From Tessaracoccus massiliensis (lineage in GTDB: Bacteria > Actinomycetota > Actinomycetes > Propionibacteriales > Propionibacteriaceae): a stretch of 64,000 nt of DNA. The stretch spans positions 124,001-188,000 of the forward strand of contig NZ_LN623538.1 in NCBI RefSeq assembly GCF_000826065.2, read 5' to 3'. The notes below the pieces were generated by a model. That model was not told the DNA's origin. It searched no databases and worked only from the letters and a program-made list of their open reading frames with translations. Made by a program: the position numbers and the translations under genes. Shown piece after piece: positions 36,133 through 46,555 of the stretch. The stretch's first letter is position 1. Each line of letters starts with the position of its first letter.

Positions 36133-37428
36133 ATGAGTGACAATCCCCAGAACTTTCCCCCGCCATCGGCCGGTGAACGAGGCGCGGACATCCCTGATCC
36201 GGTGCCCGCGACGGCGCCTCAGGCACCCCGAGCACCGCAGGCGCCGGCGCGGGCACCGGATCAGGGATGTCCGCGCCTCGTTCACCGGCCCGTCTCTTAT
36301 CACCCTCTCCCAGCCCACGAGACCGTACTAGATCTCGTATGCGGCAAGCGGGGCGGGTTCGCGCGCGGCTTCGGCGGCGGCCTCGGGTTCGGGATCGGGT
36401 TGGGCGCCATGCTGTTGGTCACCTCACTGGTCTCTCTGATCACCATGATCGGCAGCCTCGCGGCCCTCACACCCTCGGAGGCGGGCACCGCCACCACCAA
36501 CCTGACCACCATCTGGGGCAGCGGCAGCGAGCGGCTGCGGGCCATCAACGTCTCCGGTGCCATCCTCTCTGATGCCTCCGACGGCGCGCTGCTGGCCGCC
36601 GGCACCTTCGGCAACGAGGTGGCCAAGCAGATCGACGAACTGACCTCCGAGGATGCCTCCGGCCTGTTGCTGCTGGTCAACACACCCGGCGGCAGCATCG
36701 GCGGCTCCCGCGCGATCAGCGACGCCGTCGAGCGATACCAGGAACGCACGGCGAACAGGGTGCTGGTGCACGTGACGTCCATGTCTGCATCGGGCGGCGT
36801 CTACGCCACCGCGTCGGCCGACGAGATCATCTCCGACCACGGGGCCCTGATCGGCTCCATCGGCGTGATCTTCGGCCCGTTCACGCAATACACCGACGTG
36901 GTGGGCACCACCGGCAACATCCTCGAATCCGGGGTCACCACCACCGGCGGCATCACCCAGGAGTACCTGAGCCAGGGCACCGGCAAGGACTTCGGTAACC
37001 CCTACCGGCCCATGACGGATGAGGAACGCGCCAACTACACCTCAGGCCTCAAGGTGGAGTACGACAACTTCGTCGAGCACGTCAGTCAACACCGCGACAT
37101 CCCGTCGGAGAAGATCGTCAACGACCTGGGCGCCTTCATGTTCGATCCGGAGACGGCCCAGAACCACGGCCTCATCGACGGCATCATGGGCCGCGACGAG
37201 TTCTTCCGCCACGCGGCCGAATCCGCAGGCCTCGATCCGGATGACACCCGGGTGGAAGCCGTGCGCGCTCCGAGTGCATGGGAGTCGCTGCTCGGCGCCG
37301 AGCGCCCGTTCGGGTCTGCGCCCGCCGTCGACCAGGGCCCGGGCGTGGTTCCTGCGCTCAGCCGCTCGTTCTGTGGCGGCACCCAGCCGCTGGCGTTCGC
37401 CGGTGACCTCGCCGGGGTCTGCGGCTGA
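36133..37428 (+). CDS. Signal peptide peptidase SppA-type serine protease (N-terminal part corrupted by assembly artefact)
   Basis: The 431-residue protein is a family S49 peptidase: one membrane helix (about residues 84-108), then NTPGGSIGGSRAI, VHVTSMSASGGVY with the nucleophilic Ser near residue 220, and ALIGSIGVIFGPF. It degrades residual signal peptides at the membrane. ATG 36133 is chosen because GGAGGCAGC precedes it. Residues about 29-70 are not trustworthy: they are encoded by the second arm of an inverted repeat and by Illumina adapter sequence. By chance the frame stays open across it. The true N-terminal cytosolic segment is unknown. Confidence 0.85.
   Translation: MSDNPQNFPPPSAGERGADIPDPVPATAPQAPRAPQAPARAPDQGCPRLVHRPVSYHPLPAHETVLDLVCGKRGGFARGFGGGLGFGIGLGAMLLVTSLVSLITMIGSLAALTPSEAGTATTNLTTIWGSGSERLRAINVSGAILSDASDGALLAAGTFGNEVAKQIDELTSEDASGLLLLVNTPGGSIGGSRAISDAVERYQERTANRVLVHVTSMSASGGVYATASADEIISDHGALIGSIGVIFGPFTQYTDVVGTTGNILESGVTTTGGITQEYLSQGTGKDFGNPYRPMTDEERANYTSGLKVEYDNFVEHVSQHRDIPSEKIVNDLGAFMFDPETAQNHGLIDGIMGRDEFFRHAAESAGLDPDDTRVEAVRAPSAWESLLGAERPFGSAPAVDQGPGVVPALSRSFCGGTQPLAFAGDLAGVCG
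36168..36290. repeat. 43-bp perfect inverted repeat within sppA (probable artefact)
   Basis: Arm 36168-36210 is the exact reverse complement of 36248-36290. One mismatch further in (36211/36247) another 8 bases pair (36212-36219 with 36239-36246), leaving a 19-base loop. The right arm runs straight into adapter sequence. A foldback read that continues into the adapter explains this better than a biological inversion. Confidence 0.95.
36290..36342 (+). other. Illumina Nextera i7 adapter read-through embedded in the assembly
   Basis: Aligned without gaps, most of these 53 bases match the Nextera transposase/i7 adapter read in the forward direction. GTCTCTTAT (36292-36300) matches the transposase mosaic end. 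From 36312 there are 31 identical bases: AGCCCACGAGAC, then CGTACTAG (the N702 index), then ATCTCGTATGC from the P7 flow-cell arm. The six mismatches lie in the first half. Genuine sppA sequence appears to resume at about 36343. Confidence 0.96.
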
Positions 37429-37442
37429 GCCCGGGGCGCGCG

Positions 37443-37790
37443 CTAGCCCCAGCCGAGCTCGTGGAGGGAGTCCTCCTCGATGCCGTGGTAGTGCCCAAGT
37501 TCGTGGACGAGGGTGATCCAGATCTCCTCGTACAACTCGTCCTCGGTCTCGCAGAGGCGCGTCAGCGGCCCCTGGAACAGGACGATCCGGTCCGGCAGTT
37601 GCCCGAAGCCGTAGGTTTCGCCCCGGTCGGTCAGGGAAGTGCCCTCATACCAGCCGAGCGTGTCTGAGTCGTCCTCCGGTTCGTCCTCGATCACGAAGAT
37701 GAGGTTGTCCAGATGCTCGGTCAGGGGAGCGGGCAGCATCTCGAGGGCCTCCTCGACGAGGGCCTCGAACTGATCCGCGCTGAGCTCCAC
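37443..37790 (-). CDS. Small zinc metallopeptidase-like protein (DUF1025 / zinicin-like family)
   Basis: The 115-residue protein has [11 protein letters not shown] near the C-terminus, the H-E-x-x-H-x3-E zinc-metallopeptidase motif, with [11 protein letters not shown] and [13 protein letters not shown] before it, all typical of this minimal family (PF06262-like). Its substrates are unknown. The start is uncertain: GTG 37790 ([16 protein letters not shown]) begins at the conserved part, while the frame stays open to 37871. It converges with sppA, with a 14-base gap. Confidence 0.82.
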   Translation of the reverse strand: MELSADQFEALVEEALEMLPAPLTEHLDNLIFVIEDEPEDDSDTLGWYEGTSLTDRGETYGFGQLPDRIVLFQGPLTRLCETEDELYEEIWITLVHELGHYHGIEEDSLHELGWG

Positions 37791-38017
37791 GTCACCGATC
37801 CTATGCGGGCGGTGGCGGAGCCCTGCCTCCGGCGCCTCTGGGTTTTGGGCCGATGCCGCCACATCTGGCACAATGGCCGGTGCACCTCGTCTCGGCGTGC
37901 CCTCTCACGCGCCTCGACGGGACCCCCTTGGTTTACGCGCAGTGTGCCCCACACTCTGCGCGGCGCCTTTCGACACAGCCTCATCCCGAGGCACACACAA
38001 CAGGAGACACCACACAC

Positions 38018-38536
38018 GTGGCTACCAAGATTCGTCTGAAGCGTCTCGGCAAGATTCGCTCGCCCCACTACCGCATCATCGTCATCGACGAGCGCGCCAA
38101 GCGCGACGGCCAGGCCATCGAGGAGATCGGCCTGTACCACCCGAAGAACGACCCCAGCGTCATCCGTGTCGACTCGGAGCGCGTGCAGTACTGGCTCGGC
38201 GTGGGCGCACAGCCCACCGAGGCCGTCGTCGCCATCCTGAAGCGCACCGGTGACTGGCAGAAGTTCTCGGGCGACACCTCGCCGTCCGGCGTGGACCCGC
38301 AGCCCGAGCCCCGCGACCGCGAAGCCGAGTTCGCCGCCGCCCTCGCCGAGGACGCCGACGCCGCCGCGCCGGCCATCTCGAAGGCCAAGAAGAAGGCCGA
38401 AGAGGAAGCTGCCAAGAAGGCCGCTGAGGAAGAGGCCGCGAAGAAGGCTGCCGAGGATGAGGCCGCCAAGGCTGACGAGGCCCCGGCCGAGGAAGCCCCG
38501 GCTGAAGACGCCGAGGCTCCCGCCGAAGAGGCCTGA
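38018..38536 (+). CDS. rpsP: Small ribosomal subunit protein bS16 with long C-terminal extension
   Basis: Residues 1-85 are a normal bS16 ([19 protein letters not shown].., [14 protein letters not shown]). The remaining 85 or so residues are an Ala/Lys/Glu-rich tail, a length seen in some actinobacteria and of unknown use. GTG 38018 has AGGAG at 38002-38006. The gene leads the rpsP-khpA-rimM-trmD string. Confidence 0.95.
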   Translation: MATKIRLKRLGKIRSPHYRIIVIDERAKRDGQAIEEIGLYHPKNDPSVIRVDSERVQYWLGVGAQPTEAVVAILKRTGDWQKFSGDTSPSGVDPQPEPRDREAEFAAALAEDADAAAPAISKAKKKAEEEAAKKAAEEEAAKKAAEDEAAKADEAPAEEAPAEDAEAPAEEA

Positions 38537-38538
38537 TC

Positions 38539-38787
38539 ATGCTCGCTGAAGCCCTGGAGCACCTCGTTGCGGGGATCGTGTCGAATCCCGACGACGTGAC
38601 CGTCAGGGACAAGGACCTGCGCCGTGGTCGCCTGCTCGAGGTGCGCGTGCACCCCGACGACGTGGGCAAGGTGATCGGCCGCCAAGGCCGCACCGCCCAG
38701 GCGCTGCGCACCCTTGTCGGTGCGCTGGCCGGTAATGAGAGTGTCCGGGTCGACTTCGTCGACGTGGACCGGCCCCGCCGCCGCTGA
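38539..38787 (+). CDS. khpA: KH-domain RNA-binding protein KhpA
   Basis: The 82-residue protein holds a single KH domain with the G-x-x-G loop in VGKVIGRQGRTAQALR. KhpA pairs with KhpB in other bacteria to bind many RNAs. Its location between rpsP and rimM is highly conserved. The ATG follows the rpsP stop by two bases. Confidence 0.94.
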   Translation: MLAEALEHLVAGIVSNPDDVTVRDKDLRRGRLLEVRVHPDDVGKVIGRQGRTAQALRTLVGALAGNESVRVDFVDVDRPRRR

Positions 38788-38851
38788 CCATTACCACCCG
38801 CGATGCCCCGGAACTCATCTGAGCCCGGGGCATCGCTGTTGAGGATTGAAG

Positions 38852-39370
38852 ATGAGTGAGATCGAAGTCGTCGTCGGCCGGATAGGACGGGCCCACGGCA
38901 TTCGGGGCGACGTGTTCATCGACGTGCGCACCGACGAGCCCGGCCGGCGCTTCGTCGAGGGCGCCACGCTGTGGCTGGGGGAGAAGCGCCGGCCGCTGAA
39001 GCTGACTTCCGTGCGCTGGAACAAGGGCAAGCTCGTGGTGAGCTTCGCCGACGTGCCGGACCGCACGGCAGTGGAGGCACTCAACGGCGAGTTCCTCTAC
39101 GACCTGGTGCCCGAAGCGGAGTTGCCCAGCGAACCGGAGGAGTACTTCGACCGGCAGCTCGTGGGGCTGACGGTTCGCGACCACACCGGTGCCGAGCGCG
39201 GCGCCGTCGCCGAGGTGCTGCACCTTCCCGCACAGGACGTATTGCGCATCGACGTCGCCGGCGAGGACCGGCTGGTGCCGTTCGTCGCGGCCCTGGTGCC
39301 CACCGTCGACATCGACGGGGGCTATCTTCAGCTGGCAGACGTCGAGGGACTGTTGGAGGACGTCGAATGA
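38852..39370 (+). CDS. rimM: Ribosome maturation factor RimM
   Basis: RimM binds bS19 and assists assembly of the 30S head. The 172 residues start [20 protein letters not shown], the RimM N-domain signature. The PRC-barrel domain follows from about residue 95 ([13 protein letters not shown]) with [12 protein letters not shown] near the end. ATG 38852 has GAGG just upstream; the in-frame TTG at 38846 is less likely. Its stop overlaps the trmD start. Confidence 0.95.
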   Translation: MSEIEVVVGRIGRAHGIRGDVFIDVRTDEPGRRFVEGATLWLGEKRRPLKLTSVRWNKGKLVVSFADVPDRTAVEALNGEFLYDLVPEAELPSEPEEYFDRQLVGLTVRDHTGAERGAVAEVLHLPAQDVLRIDVAGEDRLVPFVAALVPTVDIDGGYLQLADVEGLLEDVE

Positions 39371-40065
39371 GGCTCGACGTGGTCACGATCTTCCCGGACT
39401 ACTTCGCGCCCCTGCAGCTGTCCCTGGTCGGCAAGGCCATCGACAAGGGCATCATCGAGGTCGCCGTGCACGACCTGCGCGACTGGACCCATGACCGGCA
39501 CAACACCGTCGACGACACGCCGTACGGCGGCGGCGCCGGCATGGTGATGAAGCCCGAGCCGTGGGGCGAGGCGCTCGACGCCCTCGAAGCGGCGGATGAC
39601 CGGCCCATGACCATCGTCGTCCCGACACCTGCGGGCCGTCCGTTCACGCAGGCCCTGGCCTACGAACTCGCAGCCAGGCAGCGGCTGGTGTTCGCCTGCG
39701 GCCGCTACGAGGGCATCGACCAGCGCGTCATCGACCACTGCGCCGAGCGCTATGAACTCGTCGAGGTCAGCCTGGGCGACTATGTGCTCAACGGGGGAGA
39801 GGTGGCCGCGCTGGCCGTCACGGAGGCCGTGGTGCGGTTGTTGCCCGGCGTGGTCGGCAACCCCGAGTCCCTCGTCGAGGAGTCGCACTCGCCCGAGCAT
39901 CCGCTCCTCGAGTACCCGAACTACACCAAGCCCCCCGTCTGGCGGGGCCGCGAGGTGCCGGAGATCCTGTTCAGCGGGCACCACGCCAACGTCGCGAAGT
40001 GGCGCCTGGAACAGGCCACGGAACGCACCCGGGCCCGTCGCCCGGACCTGCTCGACGAGGCCTGA
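39367..40065 (+). CDS. trmD: tRNA (guanine(37)-N(1))-methyltransferase TrmD
   Basis: TrmD methylates G37 next to the anticodon to prevent frameshifting. The 232 residues include [35 protein letters not shown] and the knot loop [19 protein letters not shown] that binds SAM. It overlaps rimM (ATGA). Confidence 0.97.
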   Translation: MRLDVVTIFPDYFAPLQLSLVGKAIDKGIIEVAVHDLRDWTHDRHNTVDDTPYGGGAGMVMKPEPWGEALDALEAADDRPMTIVVPTPAGRPFTQALAYELAARQRLVFACGRYEGIDQRVIDHCAERYELVEVSLGDYVLNGGEVAALAVTEAVVRLLPGVVGNPESLVEESHSPEHPLLEYPNYTKPPVWRGREVPEILFSGHHANVAKWRLEQATERTRARRPDLLDEA

Positions 40066-40088
40066 ACCACCGCTTCGCTCTCAGCGAA

Positions 40089-40112
40089 TTAGGTGAGCCG
40101 AACCGCACCTAA
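40089..40112. promoter_or_regulatory. DtxR/IdeR-like iron-box upstream of sdhC
   Basis: TTAGGTGAGCCGAACCGCA (40089-40107) matches the 19-base DtxR/IdeR consensus at about 15 positions. The whole forms TTAGGTG..CACCTAA ends at 40089-40112. It lies 78 bases before the sdhC start. Iron-dependent control of this iron-rich enzyme would make sense, but no regulator gene is in the window. Confidence 0.55.
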
Positions 40113-40177
40113 ATGTGGCATCGCGACGCGCTGTCCGCTAACCTGCCCCCTTCCCCCACAGGCCGACATGGGTTGGC

Positions 40178-40183
40178 TAGAGT
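40178..40183 (+). promoter_or_regulatory. -10 element of sdhC (leaderless)
   Basis: TAGAGT ends six bases before the sdhC GTG at 40190, the spacing expected for an actinobacterial leaderless transcript. No convincing -35 is seen. Confidence 0.45.
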
Positions 40184-40189
40184 GGCGCC

Positions 40190-40911
40190 GTGGCAACAAA
40201 TCTCACCATTCATCAACGTGCGAGACGAAGCACGGTCGTGAAGAAGGTCATCATGGCGGTGACCGGTCTCATCATGATCGCTTTCCTCCTCATGCACATG
40301 TACGGCAACCTGAAGATGTTCTACACAGCGGACAACTTCTACGCGTTTGACCATTACGCGCACTGGCTGAAGGGCAAGACCGACGACGGCGGCATCTTGT
40401 ACCCGATCATGCCGGCGGGCACCTTCATCTGGGTGTTCCGCTTCGCTCTGCTGCTCTCGGTCATCCTGCACATCTGGTCGGCGGCAACCCTCTCGGCGAA
40501 GACCCTCGCTGAGCGCGGCGACAAGTACGTCAACACCAAGAAGAAGGTCCAGACCTACTCGGCGCGCACCATGCGCTGGGGCGGCATCATCATCGCGGCC
40601 TTCCTGATCTTCCACCTCATCCAGTTCACCATCGTGCCGGGCTCCCTCGGCGCCGGTGGCAGCGGTGAGCACCCGCACCTGATGGTGCTGGCCAGCTTCA
40701 GTAACTGGTGGATGGTCGTGCTCTACGCCATCTGCATGGTGCTGATCTGCATGCACATCCGCCATGGCTTCTGGAGCGCGTTCGCGACCCTGGGCGGCAA
40801 CCTGAGCGCGAAGTCGCGCCAGCTGCTCAACGTGCTGGCCATCATCGTGGCCGCCGTGCTGTTCATCGGCTTCATGATCATGCCGCTCGCTGTTCTGATT
40901 GGAGTCATCGG

Positions 40912-40915
<4 letters not shown>
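40190..40915 (+). CDS. sdhC: Succinate dehydrogenase cytochrome b subunit
   Basis: The 241-residue protein has five hydrophobic segments and several membrane His residues ([33 protein letters not shown]) that fit a di-haem cytochrome b of the TIGR02046-type succinate:quinone oxidoreductase. It anchors SdhAB and passes electrons to menaquinone. Propionibacteria use this complex also as fumarate reductase during propionate fermentation. The stop overlaps sdhA (ATGA). Confidence 0.94.
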
Positions 40916-42923
<2,008 letters not shown>

Positions 42924-42927
<4 letters not shown>

Positions 42928-43679
42928 AGCTCAAGCTACGTATCTGGCGTCAGGCCGGCCCCAACGCCGCCGGCAAGATGGTCGAGTACGACCTGGACGG
43001 CGTGTCCGAGGACATGTCGTTCCTGGAGATGCTTGACCTGCTCAACGAGAACCTCACGCAGCGCAACGAGGAGCCGGTGGCCTTCGACCACGACTGCCGC
43101 GAAGGCATCTGTGGCATGTGTGGCGTCGTCATCAACGGCGTCGCGCACGGTGGCAGCGAGTTCCGCACCACCACCTGCCAGCTCCACATGCGTTCCTTCG
43201 AGGACGGTGCCACGATCGATATCGAGCCCTGGCGCGCAGGCGCGTTCCCGGTGATCAAGGACCTCGCGGTGGACCGCACCGCGCTCGACCGCATCATCCA
43301 GGCCGGCGGCTTCATCTCCTCGAACACCGGTTCGGCTCCGGACGCACACGCGAGCCCGGCGCCGAAGCGCGAGGCAGATATCGCCTTCGACAACGCCACC
43401 TGCATCGGCTGCGGCGCCTGCGTCGCGGCCTGCCCGAACAGCTCCGCCATGCTGTTCACCGCGGCCAAGATCACGCACCTCGCGATGCTGCCCCAGGGCC
43501 AGCCTGAGCGGTACCGCCGCGTGAAGTCGATGGTGGCCCAGCACGACGAAGAGGGCTTCGGTAACTGCACCAACATCGGTGAGTGCGCAGCGGTCTGCCC
43601 CAAGGGCATTCCGCTGGAGTCCATCTCCCAGCTGAACCGTGACCTCATCAAGTCCATGTTCAAGGGCGACGGCAAGTAA
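42924..43679 (+). CDS. sdhB: Succinate dehydrogenase/fumarate reductase iron-sulfur subunit
   Basis: The 251-residue subunit carries three Fe-S clusters: [10 protein letters not shown] (with a later CQLHM) for [2Fe-2S], [12 protein letters not shown] for [4Fe-4S], and [12 protein letters not shown] for the [3Fe-4S] site next to quinone. It links FAD in SdhA to haem in SdhC. The GTG start overlaps the sdhA stop. A hairpin terminator follows. Confidence 0.96.
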
Positions 43680-43699
43680 CAACCACCTGCCACAGCGGG

Positions 43700-43735
43700 G
43701 GAGGGGCGGCGCTTCGGCGCGCCCCTCCTTCTGAT
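43700..43735 (+). terminator. Rho-independent-type terminator after sdhB
   Basis: GGAGGGGCG (43700-43708) pairs with CGCCCCTCC (43720-43728), followed by TTCTGATTT. It closes the sdhCAB operon 21 bases after the stop. Confidence 0.75.
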
Positions 43736-43890
43736 TTCCGCCAGCCGCGGCAAGCTGGCATAATGACTAGCCGTTGCCCACACCTGGGCAACCCCATCAC
43801 CGACAGCTCCTGCCACGGGGGGAACGTCTGGTGCGTGATGGGCCAGAGCATACCGCGGTGGCCTGTGGCACTGACGGAAAGGCATAGATC
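43736..43890 (+). promoter_or_regulatory. Promoter and structured 5' leader of rplS
   Basis: A weak TTCCGC (43736-43741) and a good CATAAT (43759-43764) are 17 bases apart. The 120-base leader that follows can fold: GTTGCCC/GGGCAAC hairpin at 43773-43792, CCCATCAC (43793-43800) with GTGATGGG (43835-43842), and further GCC/GGC pairs. Such structure suggests autogenous control by the ribosomal protein, which is unproven. Confidence 0.45.
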
Positions 43891-44238
43891 ATGACCAACC
43901 CGCTGATCCAAGAGGTCAACAAGGCGTCGCTGCGCGACGACATCCCCCAGTTCCGCGCCGGCGACTCCGTCAAGGTGCACGTCCGCGTCGTCGAGGGCAA
44001 CCGCTCCCGTATCCAGGTGTTCGCCGGCGTCGTCATCGCCCGCAACGCCGGTGGCGTGCAGGAGGCCTTCACGGTCCGCAAGGTGAGCTTCGGTGTGGGC
44101 GTGGAGCGTACGTTCCCCCTGCACTCGCCCATCATCGAGAAGATCGAAGTCGAGCGCCGCGGTGACGTGCGTCGAGCCAAGCTGTACTACCTGCGCAACC
44201 TGCGCGGCAAGGCAGCCAAGATCCGCGAGAAGCGTTGA
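43891..44238 (+). CDS. rplS: Large ribosomal subunit protein bL19
   Basis: The 115-residue protein has the bL19 signature [36 protein letters not shown] and the C-terminal [16 protein letters not shown]. It sits at the 30S-50S interface. The ATG follows GGAAAGG. A strong terminator hairpin follows at 44261. Confidence 0.97.
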   Translation: MTNPLIQEVNKASLRDDIPQFRAGDSVKVHVRVVEGNRSRIQVFAGVVIARNAGGVQEAFTVRKVSFGVGVERTFPLHSPIIEKIEVERRGDVRRAKLYYLRNLRGKAAKIREKR

Positions 44239-44260
44239 TCTGCTCCCACGAGCATCACAT

Positions 44261-44295
44261 GAACCGCCGGGCCCTGTGCCCGGCGGTTCTGCGTT
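44261..44295 (+). terminator. Terminator after rplS
   Basis: GAACCGCCGGG (44261-44271) and CCCGGCGGTTC (44279-44289) form a perfect 11-bp stem with a 7-base loop, followed by TGCGTT. The T-run is weak, as is usual in high-GC genomes. Confidence 0.75.
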
Positions 44296-44361
44296 CAGGC
44301 TGTCAGTGGGCGGCGGTATGCTCATGGGAGCGATCCCGCCTGATGTGTAAGGAAATGATTC

Positions 44362-45171
44362 GTGGCACCCAGCACTGAGCCCACCGAGCCGAGCGCTGCA
44401 GAGGCCCCTGACACCACCGGTGACGCCCAGAAGCAGGCACGTCCGAGTTTCGGGCGCCGGGTGCTGGGGTGGCTCACTGAGGGAGCACTGATCATCGTCG
44501 GGGCCATCGTGATCGCCACCCTGCTGCGCACCTTCGTCGGGCAGATGTTCGTGATCCCTTCCGGCTCCATGGAGAACACCCTCCAGGTGGGAGACAGGGT
44601 GCTGGTGGCGAAGTTCGGTGGCTTCCAACGCGGGGACGTCGTCGTCTTCGAAGACCCGGGCAACTGGCTGCCGCCCAGCACGCCCACGGAGAATCCCGTG
44701 CGGATCGCGCTGGAGTTCGTCGGTGTGCTGCCCAACTCCGGCACGGAGCACCTCATCAAGCGGATCATCGGCATGCCGGGTGACCACGTGCGCAGCACTG
44801 AGGACGGCTTCCTGGAGGTCAACGGGCAGAAACTCGACGAATCCGCCTATCTCTACGCGAGCGACGGTCTTCAGGTGGCGCCGTTCACCGTGCCGTTCGA
44901 TATCGTGGTGCCCGCGGACCACATCTTTGTGCTGGGAGACCACCGCAACGCCTCCAACGATTCACGCTGTCGCCTGGCAGACGTCTCCCAGACGCCGGGC
45001 GAGCGGGCGTTCGTGCACGTCGACAAGGTGGTGGGATCCTCTGTGGCCATCGTCGCCCCCCTGCCCCGCCTGTCCACATTCACCGTCCCCGATACGTACG
45101 CCACGGTCCCGGATCCCGCTGAGCCTGCGCCGGCGAAACCGGACCTCATCCGTGTGGAGCCCGGCTGCTGA
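44362..45171 (+). CDS. lepB: Signal peptidase I
   Basis: The enzyme removes Sec/Tat signal peptides outside the membrane. The 269 residues start with a Pro/Glu-rich cytosolic tail. One membrane helix at about 37-58 is followed by IPSGSMENTL (catalytic Ser), the Lys-containing LIKRIIGMPGDHV, and FVLGDHRNASNDSR (box E). GTG 44362 follows AAGGAAA. The rnhB start overlaps its stop (TGATG). Confidence 0.95.
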   Translation: MAPSTEPTEPSAAEAPDTTGDAQKQARPSFGRRVLGWLTEGALIIVGAIVIATLLRTFVGQMFVIPSGSMENTLQVGDRVLVAKFGGFQRGDVVVFEDPGNWLPPSTPTENPVRIALEFVGVLPNSGTEHLIKRIIGMPGDHVRSTEDGFLEVNGQKLDESAYLYASDGLQVAPFTVPFDIVVPADHIFVLGDHRNASNDSRCRLADVSQTPGERAFVHVDKVVGSSVAIVAPLPRLSTFTVPDTYATVPDPAEPAPAKPDLIRVEPGC

Positions 45172-45803
45172 TGATCCGCCCAGGCCGCGGCCCCTACGGG
45201 TACGAGCGCGCTCTGGTGCGCGCAGGGCTCGGCCCCGTCGCCGGGGCTGACGAGGCTGGCCGTGGGGCGTCGGCGGGCCCGTTGGTAGCCGCGGCGGTCA
45301 TTCTCAACCCGAACCGGCCGATCAAGGGACTCGATGACTCCAAAGCCCTCACCCCGGCTGCCCGCGAACGACTCTACGAGGAAATCCTCCGGCGCGCCGT
45401 GTCCGTGGCCTGGGCACGCGTGGAGCCGGCGGAATGCGACGACCTCGGTATGCACCAGGCTGACCTGCACGGGCTGCGCCGAGCGGTCGGGCGCCTCGAC
45501 GTCCAGGCCGGGTTCGTGCTGACAGACGGCTTCCCCGTCGACGGGCTGGCAGCCCCGGAGTTGGCGGTGTGGAAGGGCGACAAGGTCTCGGCGTGCGTCT
45601 CGGCCGCCTCCATCGTCGCGAAGGTCACCAGGGACCGGATCATGACGGAGTACGACGCCACCTACCCGCAGTATGGCTTCGCGATCCACAAGGGCTACAA
45701 CACGCGGCTCCACCAGAGCGCGCTGGCCGAGCATGGGCCTTCTCCCATCCACCGCTGGTGCTTCGAGAATGTGCGGCTGAGCGCTAGGGTGGAGCAACTA
45801 TGA
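45171..45803 (+). CDS. rnhB: Ribonuclease HII
   Basis: RNase HII removes ribonucleotides misincorporated in DNA. The 210 residues contain ADEAGRGASAGPL with the first catalytic Asp-Glu, LTDGFPVDG, and KGDKVSACVSAASIVAKVTRD. The C-terminal YGFAIHKGYNT..H motif is typical. Start and stop overlap the neighbouring genes. Confidence 0.96.
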   Translation: MIRPGRGPYGYERALVRAGLGPVAGADEAGRGASAGPLVAAAVILNPNRPIKGLDDSKALTPAARERLYEEILRRAVSVAWARVEPAECDDLGMHQADLHGLRRAVGRLDVQAGFVLTDGFPVDGLAAPELAVWKGDKVSACVSAASIVAKVTRDRIMTEYDATYPQYGFAIHKGYNTRLHQSALAEHGPSPIHRWCFENVRLSARVEQL

Positions 45804-46114
45804 GTGCTGAGGATCTTGAGCAGTACGAGAGCAAGCTGGAGCTTGACCTGTACCGGGAGTACAAGGACGTCGTGTCCATCTTCACCTACGCGGTGGAGAC
45901 GGAGCGTCGTTTCTACCTGTGCAACGCTGTCGATCTCAAGGTGCGCACCGAGGGCGGCGACGTGTACTACGAGGTCTCCATGGGGGATGCCTGGGTGTGG
46001 GACATGTACCGCCCGGCACGCTTCGTGAAGTCCGCGAAGGTGCTGACGTTCCGCGACGTCTCCATCGAGGAGATCGCCCACTCCGAGCTCCAGGTCCCAG
46101 ACAACAAGAAGTAG
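45800..46114 (+). CDS. DUF2469 protein
   Basis: This 104-residue acidic protein (SAEDLEQYESKLELDLYREY.., ETERRFYLCNAVDL, DAWVWDMYRPARF) matches DUF2469, which is conserved between rnhB and yraN across actinobacteria. Its function is unknown. The ATG overlaps the rnhB stop. Confidence 0.9.
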   Translation: MSAEDLEQYESKLELDLYREYKDVVSIFTYAVETERRFYLCNAVDLKVRTEGGDVYYEVSMGDAWVWDMYRPARFVKSAKVLTFRDVSIEEIAHSELQVPDNKK

Positions 46115-46127
46115 CACCTGCTCCACC

Positions 46128-46136
46128 TGTGGATAA
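46128..46136 (-). promoter_or_regulatory. Perfect DnaA box upstream of yraN-comM-dprA
   Basis: TGTGGATAA is the exact reverse complement of the TTATCCACA consensus. It lies about 50 bases before the yraN start. Confidence 0.45.
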
Positions 46137-46186
46137 CGGTGATCGGGGACACCCTTTGGACATAAATGGGTCCGAGGTGATGACCC

Positions 46187-46555
46187 ATGAACCACAAACA
46201 GACATTCGGGCGTCTGGGAGAACAACGAGCAACTGAACACCTGCTGGAGTGCGGGTGGCAGATCCTGGAACGAAACTGGCGCTGCAAGGAGGGCGAGGCC
46301 GACATCATCGCGCTCGACCCTGAAGCGCAGGCGTTGGTCGTCGTCGAGGTGAAGACGCGCGCGGGCACAGGCTACGGTTCTCCGCTGGAGACCATCACGT
46401 ACGCCAAGGCGCGCCGCCTGCGCTCCCTTGCTGCCATCTACGCGCGTCAGAGCCGGACCTCCTACCCGCGGCTGCGCGTCGACGCCATCGGCATCCTCTG
46501 GCCCAAGGGCGGGGGCTCGGAATTGATCCACGCCCGCGGGATCGAGGAGCGGTGA
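46187..46555 (+). CDS. YraN / UPF0102 nuclease-fold protein
   Basis: The 122 residues have the endonuclease-like core of UPF0102: LGEQRATEHLLECGW, GEADIIALD and VVVEVKTRAG, corresponding to the E..D..E-x-K restriction-enzyme fold metal site. The biological role is unclear; it is commonly linked to comM and dprA as here. The stop overlaps comM (GTGA). Confidence 0.92.
   Translation: MNHKQTFGRLGEQRATEHLLECGWQILERNWRCKEGEADIIALDPEAQALVVVEVKTRAGTGYGSPLETITYAKARRLRSLAAIYARQSRTSYPRLRVDAIGILWPKGGGSELIHARGIEER

Noticed and set aside
36168-36342. Inverted repeat in sppA as an invertible switch or mobile-element end
   Set aside because: The right arm continues directly into an Illumina adapter and index, so a sequencing artefact is the better explanation.
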